Of a stretch of DNA of 6,536 bases, positions 1-5,424 are shown piece by piece; the stretch's first letter is position 1; every line of letters begins with the position of its first letter. The notes beneath the pieces were generated by a model. The model had not been told where the DNA came from and searched no databases. It saw only the letters and a list, made by a program, of their open reading frames with translations. Both the position numbers and the translations under genes were made by a program. Origin of the DNA: Spirochaetaceae bacterium (lineage in GTDB: Bacteria; Spirochaetota; Spirochaetia; SZUA-6; Fen-1364); assembly GCA_003141795.1 (NCBI GenBank), contig PLNO01000054.1, positions 9,281-15,816 of the forward strand. Reading direction: 5' to 3'.

Positions 1-720
1 CACGTGCAGGACCTCTGCCGGTTGCTCGTGGCCATGGGGGCGCGCATCGACGGTATCGGATCGAACATCCTCACGATCCACGGGGTGTCGAAGCTCGACG
101 GCGCCGAGTTCCGCATCGGCAGCGACTTCATGGAGGTGGGGTCCCTCATCGGCCTTGCCGCAGCCACGCGGGGGGAGCTGGAGATCGACGACGCGGAGCC
201 GCGCAACCTGCGCATGATGAAGCTGGGCTTCGCCAAGGTCGGCATCAGCTGGGAGACCGCGGGGGAGTCCATCCGCGTGCCCTCCTCGCAAAGCCTGAAG
301 GTGGTCCCCACCATGGGCGGGCAGATCCCCAAGATCGACGACGCCCCCTGGCCCGGGTTTCCCGCGGACATCATCAGCATCGCGCTCGTCGTGGCCTCCC
401 AGGCGGAGGGTACCGTGCTCATCCACGAGAAGATGTTCGAGTCCCGCATGTTCTACGTGGACAAGCTCATCGGGATGGGGGCCAGGATCATCCTCTGCGA
501 TCCGCACCGGGCCGTCGTCACGGGCCCCTCGCGCCTCGGGGGCTCCGAGCTCGTGTCTCCCGACGTCCGCGCGGGGATGGCGATGCTCATCGCGGCCATG
601 TGCGCGCAGGGGAAGAGCACCATCCAGAACGTCTATCAGATCGAACGGGGCTACGAGAACCTCACGCAGAGGCTCCAATCCCTCGGCGCGCGGATCACCC
701 GGACGGGGGAGTGCGTGTGA
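1..720 (+). CDS. murA: UDP-N-acetylglucosamine 1-carboxyvinyltransferase MurA (3' part)
   Basis: This is the C-terminal 239 residues of MurA, the cytoplasmic enzyme that transfers enolpyruvate from PEP to UDP-GlcNAc, the first committed step of peptidoglycan synthesis. The 5' end lies outside the window; the GTG at position 4 is an internal Val codon (context HVQDL), not a start. Visible family signatures, numbered from the first codon in the window, are PWPGFPADI at 116-124 (Asp123 matches the catalytic Asp of the PGFPTD motif), EKMFESRMF at 143-151 (the Phe and Arg of the FENRF motif), SPDVRAGMAM at 186-195, and the terminal IERGYE at 214-219, whose Arg216 matches the essential Arg near the MurA C-terminus. 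The PEP-loop Cys/Asp position would be in the missing half. Spacing to the next gene is 74 bp, which holds a promoter for that gene. The identification is very secure. The variant sequence around PWPGFPADI differs from the E. coli type (PAFPTDM) but keeps the key residues. Confidence 0.96.
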   Translation, partial: HVQDLCRLLVAMGARIDGIGSNILTIHGVSKLDGAEFRIGSDFMEVGSLIGLAAATRGELEIDDAEPRNLRMMKLGFAKVGISWETAGESIRVPSSQSLKVVPTMGGQIPKIDDAPWPGFPADIISIALVVASQAEGTVLIHEKMFESRMFYVDKLIGMGARIILCDPHRAVVTGPSRLGGSELVSPDVRAGMAMLIAAMCAQGKSTIQNVYQIERGYENLTQRLQSLGARITRTGECV

Positions 721-737
721 ATCGGGGTGGACGTGCA

Positions 738-766
738 TTGCTGGTGACCTTCGCGCGTGGTAGTAT
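738..766 (+). promoter_or_regulatory. Sigma70-type extended -10 promoter for the outer-membrane protein gene
   Basis: A TTGCTG -35-like box (738-743) is separated by exactly 17 bp from a TAGTAT -10-like box (761-766). The -10 is preceded by TGG at 758-760, which is an extended -10 element. Transcription would start near 773, giving a leader of about 20 nt that contains the ribosome binding site. The -35 matches consensus at only three of six positions, so the extended -10 probably matters. It lies just downstream of the murA stop codon. Confidence 0.55.
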
Positions 767-780
767 TGTTCCATATGAAT

Positions 781-789
781 GGAGGAGAG
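781..789 (+). promoter_or_regulatory. Strong Shine-Dalgarno that fixes the start at 795
   Basis: GGAGGAGAG lies 5-9 nt upstream of the ATG at 795-797. It selects this ATG over an in-frame opening that extends back into murA, and over the out-of-frame ATGs at 775 and 779. A signal peptide begins right at this ATG, which supports the choice. Confidence 0.8.
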
Positions 790-794
790 AACGA

Positions 795-1346
795 ATGGTA
801 AAACGAAAAGTACTTGTGGCTATTCTTGCAGTCGTCCTGCTTCTGGGCGGCGGGGCAATCGCCAGCGCGCAGTTCAGGCTCGACGCGAACATCCAGGTGC
901 CGTTCTACATGGGGATCAACCTCGACACGTTCGGCGGCTCGAGCGGTTCCGGACTGTCCGGGGGGACGAGCATCGGCGCCTTCCTGCCTTTCCCGTCAGT
1001 GGAGGCCGACTATCAGTTCCCGCTCGGTCCGGTGCGGCTCGGCGTGGGGCTCAAGGCCTACACGTTCATCATCGAGAGCATCGCCTGGCCGAACGCCTTC
1101 GTCGAAGTGGAGCTGAGCCCGTTCGTCATCCGTGCCGACGTGGGCGGCGGAGCCTGGCTGCTCTTCGGTCTGTACAATAACGCGGCAGCAGCAGCCATGG
1201 TCATTCCGCAGCTCGACGTCTCATGGAAGATAGCTGACTGGTTCCGGCTCGGCGCCGGCGTCATTGCCGTTGCGCCGTTCGAAGCGCTCAGCAATTTCGG
1301 GTACGCCGTATACGTGAGCGGCAGATTCACCGCGCTGTTCAAATAG
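795..1346 (+). CDS. Small secreted protein, putative outer-membrane beta-barrel
   Basis: This 183-residue protein is not assignable to a named family. It has a clear signal peptide: a basic N-terminus (MVKRK), a hydrophobic core at about 6-20 and a signal peptidase I site ASA|QF after residue 25. The mature part is rich in alternating hydrophobic/polar stretches typical of beta strands, for example around 29-45, 66-92, 100-116, 136-160 and 168-183. It also has Gly-rich turns (GGSSGSGLSGG at about 47-57) and an aromatic-containing C-terminal strand (YVSGRFTALFK), all as expected for a small eight-strand outer-membrane barrel. The terminal residue is Lys rather than the classical Phe, so insertion by the usual C-terminal signal is not certain. 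It has its own promoter and a strong ribosome binding site and ends before a hairpin, so it looks monocistronic and well expressed. A soluble periplasmic beta protein is the main alternative. Confidence 0.7.
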   Translation: MVKRKVLVAILAVVLLLGGGAIASAQFRLDANIQVPFYMGINLDTFGGSSGSGLSGGTSIGAFLPFPSVEADYQFPLGPVRLGVGLKAYTFIIESIAWPNAFVEVELSPFVIRADVGGGAWLLFGLYNNAAAAAMVIPQLDVSWKIADWFRLGAGVIAVAPFEALSNFGYAVYVSGRFTALFK

Positions 1347-1371
1347 CGCGCGCAGTAAGCAACGGTTCATC

Positions 1372-1397
1372 CGACGCCGGCCGAAAGGCCGGCGTCG
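1372..1397. terminator. Convergent-gene hairpin, probable bidirectional terminator
   Basis: A perfect 11-bp GC-rich inverted repeat (1372-1382 pairing with 1387-1397) closes a GAAA loop on the + strand. It sits in the 57 bp between the stop of the outer-membrane protein gene (+, 1346) and the stop of the J-protein gene (-, 1404). No run of T follows it on either strand, so it is not a classical intrinsic terminator. It may act as a U-less terminator, a transcription block between convergent genes, or a 3'-end-protecting stem. Confidence 0.6.
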
Positions 1398-1403
1398 ATC
1401 CTC

Positions 1404-2180
1404 TCAGAACCCCTTTTCCCGCCTGATCTCTTCGTACGCTTCCTGGATCACCTTGAACTTCTCCTCGGCGACCTTCACGAACTCGGGGCCGAGGTTGGCC
1501 ACCTTGTCGGGGTGGTTCTCCAGGGTCAGATGCCGGTAGGCGGATTTGATCTCCTCCACGCTCGCATCGGGTGACACGCCGAGGATCTGCCAGGCGCCGC
1601 CGCTCTGACGTACGAACTCGGCGCGTACCTGACGGAAGGCCTGCTCGCCCAGGCCGAGCATCAGCGCGATGCGGCGGATGAGCTCTTCCTCTCCGTGGGA
1701 CACCCCCGCCGCGTCCGCCTGAGCGATCTTGAAGAGGAGGCGCAGGAGGAGCACCCTGCCCTCCGCCGTGGACACCGTGGCGTAGTACGCGCACAGCCCC
1801 TGCACGTCGATCCTGTCCCGATTCGCGTACATCTCGTCGATGATCCTCTGGATGAGGTTCTGGTCCCCGGCCGCGAAAGAAAAGTTCTGCTGGAAGAACC
1901 CCTTCATGGCCTGCACGTGGGAGGTCTTCACGCTGCCGTCCGCCTGCGCGACGGACAGGGAGAGGCCGATGAGGCACGTGAGGAAATTGACCTGCGCCTG
2001 CGAGACAGGGTCGGCCGTGCCCGGCCAGACGGCTGTGCGCGCCGCCCCCGCGGTGCCCAGGAACCGTCGCTCATCCGACGCCCTGTCGAAGAGATGGCCG
2101 ATGAGGCCGCCCAGGAGCGTCCCCACGGGACCGGCAATTGAACCGATGAGCGCGCCGAGGAGCTTGCCGGTGATCGCCAT
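1404..2180 (-). CDS. djlA: DjlA-like membrane-anchored J-domain co-chaperone (TerB + DnaJ)
   Basis: This 258-residue protein has DjlA architecture. Residues 1-32 form a glycine-rich hydrophobic segment ending GGLIGHLFD, which closely resembles the E. coli DjlA membrane anchor (GLLIGHMFD). A TerB-like helical domain follows at about 62-190, with two typical acidic turns (AQADGSV near 79-84 and AQADAAGVSHGE near 153-163). A C-terminal J domain covers about 196-254, with the invariant HPD at 223-225. The C-terminus REKGF resembles the QQKGFK end of DjlA. DjlA uses its J domain to stimulate the ATPase of DnaK at the inner membrane and has been linked to envelope-stress signalling in enterobacteria. 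The start ATG is 1 bp after the stop of the upstream membrane protein (TAG-C-ATG), with only a weak Shine-Dalgarno (GGGCAGG), so translation is probably coupled. Length fits the family (E. coli 271 aa). Confidence 0.85.
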   Translation of the reverse strand: MAITGKLLGALIGSIAGPVGTLLGGLIGHLFDRASDERRFLGTAGAARTAVWPGTADPVSQAQVNFLTCLIGLSLSVAQADGSVKTSHVQAMKGFFQQNFSFAAGDQNLIQRIIDEMYANRDRIDVQGLCAYYATVSTAEGRVLLLRLLFKIAQADAAGVSHGEEELIRRIALMLGLGEQAFRQVRAEFVRQSGGAWQILGVSPDASVEEIKSAYRHLTLENHPDKVANLGPEFVKVAEEKFKVIQEAYEEIRREKGF

Positions 2181-2181
2181 G

Positions 2182-2664
2182 CTAGGCCTGCCCGATGAGC
2201 TCCCGCAGCTTGTCCTTGAGGGTCTCGCCGCGGGCGAGGGCGAGCTCGCGGAAATCGGTCTTCTCCCGCAGCTCGGCAGCCAGGGTGTCGACGTTCTCGT
2301 ACTCGCCGGGGATGCTCATCAAGCGGTCGTCCGGTTCGTCGTAGACGAACAGGCGAGGGTCGCCGCGCCTGCCGTGTCCGTCCGCGCTCGTCACGCTGCC
2401 TGCGAAGCTGATCTTTTCCCACGGAAAGGACGCCGTCTCATTGCCGGCAAGGGTGAAGAGGATGCGGTCCGTGCTCGTTTCGATCCGGGTGGCGAGCTGC
2501 CGGCGCAGGAGGCGCAGAAGGTTCATGTCGACGAAGAGCGCCGCGGCCACCGCAAGGACGCCGCCGACGAGCCCGAGGAGAAAGAACGCGGCGATCCCGG
2601 CGGCAATCAGGACGAGAGCCAGAACGATTCCCGCGAGAATCCGCGGGTTGGAGGACACGGTCAT
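2182..2664 (-). CDS. Two-TM membrane protein with possible bacterial PH-like domain
   Basis: This is a 160-residue protein of unknown function. Residues 9-46 are a long hydrophobic stretch, best read as two membrane segments in a hairpin (about 9-30 and 31-46). A basic stop (RLLRRQ) and a cytoplasmic domain of about 110 residues follow. The first half of that domain looks like beta strands (TRIETSTDRILFTL, then SFPWEKISFAG, then RLFVYDEPDDRLMSIP), followed by a C-terminal helix (ENVDTLAAELREKT). Strands plus one closing helix, with a Trp in a strand turn, recall small bacterial PH-like membrane proteins, but this is inference. The last 25 residues form a charged helix. The start is uncertain: GTG at 2676 is the furthest upstream option after an in-frame stop, but the promoter would place the transcript 5' end at about 2678, so ATG at 2664 is preferred. 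No good Shine-Dalgarno exists for either. It is likely co-translated with the J-protein gene 1 bp downstream. Confidence 0.7.
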   Translation of the reverse strand: MTVSSNPRILAGIVLALVLIAAGIAAFFLLGLVGGVLAVAAALFVDMNLLRLLRRQLATRIETSTDRILFTLAGNETASFPWEKISFAGSVTSADGHGRRGDPRLFVYDEPDDRLMSIPGEYENVDTLAAELREKTDFRELALARGETLKDKLRELIGQA

Positions 2665-2684
2665 GCGGTAGACCACGGAGAGTC

Positions 2685-2713
2685 ACAGTACGCAGCGTGC
2701 CTGCGGCTGTCAA
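2685..2713 (-). promoter_or_regulatory. Sigma70-type promoter for the membrane protein-djlA operon
   Basis: Reading the - strand, a perfect TTGACA -35 (2713-2708) is followed by a 17-bp spacer and TACTGT as -10 (2690-2685). The -10 keeps the three most conserved positions (T, A and final T). The start of transcription would fall near 2678. The site fills most of the 55-67 bp gap after the large permease gene and separates the last two genes into their own unit. The -10 is imperfect. Confidence 0.6.
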
Positions 2714-2731
2714 GGAATAGGAGGGCCGGGG

Positions 2732-4435
2732 TCAACGGGATGTCTGCCCGGCCAGAAGGACGAGCGCGACGGCGAGCAGAACCACTTGAAGCACGGCAAG
2801 GGTGATGAGCGTGCCGATAAAACCGAAGGAGAGCACGGCGAACCCGACCACGACCCTGTGCGCGTACAGGTAGAGGAGTGACAGCATCGCGAGCACGATC
2901 GGCATCAGGGGGAGGAGGATGATCCCCGATGCGGGAAGCCTGCCCAGCGCGCGCGTCCTGAACGCCCAGCCCAGCGATACAGCGAGGAGCGACAGGATGA
3001 GGAAGGCGAACGGCATGATGATCTTCATGGCAAGAGCCGCGTTCAACGCGGTGCGGGCCATCCCCAGGGAGCCGAGGTCCCCGCGCATCCGCCATAGCTC
3101 CGTGATTCCCATGATCTCGAGGGCATTGCGGTCCGTCGACAGCGCACGCAACTCCTCCGTCGTCGGCGTGAGGGCGAGCACGTTCCTCTCCGCCGGTGCT
3201 CGGATTCCCTGGAGGTACAACGGCAGCAACTGGAGGGTGGGGTCCTTCCTGTCGATGCTGTGCATCAGGATCGCCCCGCCGTCCCGTGTCCCGTACGGCG
3301 CGCTGAAGTGCCATCCCACTCTGCCCGCCGCGTCGTAGCTGATGGCCTCGATGTCGTAGAAGTACGCCTCCCCCCCGGGAAGCTCCACCATCTTGCCGAT
3401 GAAGACGGCCTGCCTGGTCTCGCCGTCCGTCTGCAGGAAGAGGATGTCCTGCGTGCCCGGCAGGGTTTCCATCCTGCGGGCGTCGTCGAGGAAGAACGTC
3501 GTCTTTGCGACGGCCCTCCCCGCTTCCTCGAGGTAGGTCGCGATGTCCCTGTCCTTCGGGTTTTTCACCGCGAGGTCGACGAACCGATAGTAGGCGGCTA
3601 CGGCATTCCCGCTCACCAGAAGCGCGTACGCGCTCTTCTTCTGCTGGTAGAGCTCGGCGGTTTGCGCGTCCTTTTCCGTCTGCGTCAGTCCGCTGATCAT
3701 GTCCCATGCCTGGGCGGCCAGGCGGGTAGCATCAGTACGCCGGGGGTCCAGAGCAGAGGCGGCCTGCGCGTAGTAGTGGGCGGTGAACCAGTCCTGGGCG
3801 TCGTAGGCGGCCCGGGCTCTTTCCACGAGCGCCTGCGCGCTGTCCCCGGCGGAGATGGGAGCGGGGGGGATCGTGGGCGGCGGGGCTGCCTGGCGCGCGG
3901 CTCTGGATTCCAGCTCCAGCCTTTGCGCGGCGATCTCTTTGTTTCCCGTGTCGATGGCGAGGTAGCGCGTGACTGCATCCAGGGCGGTGCGATAGTCCTT
4001 TGCGGTGACGGCCGCCTGGGCCTGGGCCTTGTAGACGCGCGCGACCCTGCTGCGGTACTGCATGTCGGCGAGGCGCCGTTCGGCGCCGGGGAAAACGCCC
4101 TCGAACAGCGCGGTGTAGGCGGCGGCGAGCACGAGGAATGCGATGAGCGTGGAGGAGACCACCTTGTTGAAGGGCCGCACGGGGGCCCCGGCAATGGCGG
4201 GGATCTCGTGCAGCGCGGCGAGGGAGGAGGCCACGGCAACCGCCGCCGCGTGGATGGGGATGAGGTAGCGAACGAACAGGACGAAAGCCCTCTTCAGCGC
4301 GTATTCCCAGCGGAAGGCCGGCAGGAGATCGGTTGCCGAAAAACCGATGAGCGCGTAGGCGAAGAATGCGGCGAGGCTCAGCGCGTAGAACGCGAGGAGG
4401 AACGGGGCGATCCTGCCCAGGAGGGGCCTGTTCAT
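2732..4435 (-). CDS. LptF/LptG-like permease with a large TPR-like periplasmic insertion
   Basis: This is a 567-residue integral membrane protein. Membrane segments lie at about 9-31, 49-74 and 92-114, then a long soluble region at 115-455, then segments at about 468-491, 503-525 and 529-563. Three TMs, a periplasmic domain and three TMs is the LptF/LptG (YjgP/YjgQ) plan. TM3 ends in EGVFPGAERRL and TM4 is preceded by MGITELWRMRGDL and starts KIIMPFAF; both resemble that family's conserved flanks. LptF/G proteins are usually about 360 residues; the excess here is residues about 120-320, three helix-turn-helix repeats of TPR type (about 131-176, 199-247, 263-310) with a Pro-rich linker (184-195). 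A beta-rich stretch (328-420) may be the jellyroll. Family members extract lipopolysaccharide with the ATPase LptB; the cargo here is unknown. The ATG was chosen because it overlaps the upstream stop (ATGA) and begins TM1; the frame stays open upstream to 4717. A novel permease-like family is the alternative. Confidence 0.65.
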   Translation of the reverse strand: MNRPLLGRIAPFLLAFYALSLAAFFAYALIGFSATDLLPAFRWEYALKRAFVLFVRYLIPIHAAAVAVASSLAALHEIPAIAGAPVRPFNKVVSSTLIAFLVLAAAYTALFEGVFPGAERRLADMQYRSRVARVYKAQAQAAVTAKDYRTALDAVTRYLAIDTGNKEIAAQRLELESRAARQAAPPPTIPPAPISAGDSAQALVERARAAYDAQDWFTAHYYAQAASALDPRRTDATRLAAQAWDMISGLTQTEKDAQTAELYQQKKSAYALLVSGNAVAAYYRFVDLAVKNPKDRDIATYLEEAGRAVAKTTFFLDDARRMETLPGTQDILFLQTDGETRQAVFIGKMVELPGGEAYFYDIEAISYDAAGRVGWHFSAPYGTRDGGAILMHSIDRKDPTLQLLPLYLQGIRAPAERNVLALTPTTEELRALSTDRNALEIMGITELWRMRGDLGSLGMARTALNAALAMKIIMPFAFLILSLLAVSLGWAFRTRALGRLPASGIILLPLMPIVLAMLSLLYLYAHRVVVGFAVLSFGFIGTLITLAVLQVVLLAVALVLLAGQTSR

Positions 4436-5406
4436 GCGCGGGCCCCGTTTTTCCAGCGGTCCGCGGGGATGAAGATGATGTCGATGAGGAGAAGGATCAC
4501 GGCGATGGCGGCGAATGCCGCGCTGGGGGCCATGCGCGCGGCCAGAGGATCGGCAACGACGCCGGCGATGCGCGGCGCGAGGGTCACCGCGAACAGGTGG
4601 TACAGGGAGAAGTAACCCCTCACGGCGATGATGAGGAGCATGATGTTGACGAGGGGCCATTTCGTGATCCGCAGGAGCACGAGGGAGGCGGTGCAGAGGA
4701 AGACGAGGGAGAAGCACGCAGCGAAGAAGATCGCCGGCTGCCCGCCCATCAGCCGTTCGAAGTCGTCGGTGAGCGTGTGCAGGTCTCCGAGGAACGCGGC
4801 AGTGAAACGGTCCGGGGCGAACAGGGCCGCCGCCGCGGGTGCGGGCGTGCCGGTGAGCGTCATCTTCACGCCCGCGGCGGTGAAGGTGACGGTGCCTGCC
4901 CGTGTCATGATGCTGCCCGCCGGGTACATGGCGAATCGGTCCTGCGTCCGGGAGGGATCGAAGACGAGCAGGTCACGGAATCCGGCGGGGTCGATGGAAC
5001 GCACGGCGATGATCTTGCCGCCGAACGGTGTGAGGGTCGAAGCCCCTATGTACTGTCGGGGCGTCTCCCGCAGCGGCGGCACGGAGGCGCTCAGTGAGCG
5101 CAACCCGTACATGCCGTTGACCAGGACGACGTATCCGGCCACGAGCACGATGAGCAGACCGAGAAACCGGGAGAAGGGCTTTCGGGCCATGCGGAAACCC
5201 AGCAGCACGATGGAGAGCACGACGGAGGGGATGGTGACGTCGAAGAGGCTGCGGGGGAACCTCTGCACCGCGTAACGCAGGCTGAAAGGCCGCAGAACCG
5301 CATCGTACATGCCCCACGTGGCGAGCACGTTCAGGACGGCGAGCACGAACGTGACGCAGAGGAGGATGAAGAGGAAGACGAAGGGCAGCTTGAGGGGCTC
5401 TTTCAC
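4432..5406 (-). CDS. Six-TM LptF/LptG-like permease
   Basis: This is a 324-residue inner-membrane protein with predicted membrane segments at about 8-30, 55-72, 80-99, 224-246, 252-274 and 295-314. A periplasmic domain of about 120 residues lies between the third and fourth. The order 3 TM, periplasmic beta domain, 3 TM and the overall length match LptF/LptG permeases. The central domain has the right pattern: GGKIIAVRSIDPAG, DLLVFDPSRTQDRF, then GTVTFTAAGVKMTLTG, resembling the strands of the LptF/G jellyroll. The cytoplasmic link between TM2 and TM3 is short and basic (FRMARKPFSRF) and lacks an obvious acidic residue like the one LptF/G use to contact LptB. It starts at GTG, 18 bp after the regulator stop and in the same frame, with no clear Shine-Dalgarno, so translational coupling is likely. 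It overlaps the next permease by 4 bp, suggesting a heterodimer. Family assignment rests on topology and weak motif similarity. Confidence 0.6.
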   Translation of the reverse strand: MKEPLKLPFVFLFILLCVTFVLAVLNVLATWGMYDAVLRPFSLRYAVQRFPRSLFDVTIPSVVLSIVLLGFRMARKPFSRFLGLLIVLVAGYVVLVNGMYGLRSLSASVPPLRETPRQYIGASTLTPFGGKIIAVRSIDPAGFRDLLVFDPSRTQDRFAMYPAGSIMTRAGTVTFTAAGVKMTLTGTPAPAAAALFAPDRFTAAFLGDLHTLTDDFERLMGGQPAIFFAACFSLVFLCTASLVLLRITKWPLVNIMLLIIAVRGYFSLYHLFAVTLAPRIAGVVADPLAARMAPSAAFAAIAVILLLIDIIFIPADRWKNGARA

Positions 5407-5424
5407 GCTGCCGGGAGCGTACCA

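Noticed and set aside
600..794. Upstream extension of the outer-membrane protein gene into murA
   Set aside because: The extension overlaps the conserved MurA C-terminus in another frame, and the strong ribosome binding site and signal peptide both begin the protein at 795.
1881..1900. Short inverted repeat (GTTCT...AGAAC) followed by CCCCTT
   Set aside because: It is only five pairs inside the djlA coding region, with no T tract; expected by chance.
1840..2805. Long + strand open frame opposite djlA and the two-TM protein
   Set aside because: It spans two well-supported - strand genes and their promoter. Composition is Arg/Ala/Pro-rich with no recognisable motif and no ribosome binding site.
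3260..4615. Long open frame on the + strand (about 450 codons) opposite the large permease gene
   Set aside because: It is antisense to a gene with clear membrane segments and family motifs. Its translation is a low-complexity mix of Gly, Arg, Glu and Val without domains, a usual by-product of GC-rich codon use.
4436..4717. Upstream extension of the large permease frame
   Set aside because: The frame is open but overlaps the C-terminal membrane segments of the neighbouring permease. The ATG at 4435 gives the usual 4-bp stop/start overlap and begins TM1.
4366..5097. + strand open frame rich in Gly, Glu and Arg opposite the smaller permease
   Set aside because: It looks like a compositional shadow; the - strand frame encodes six coherent membrane segments.
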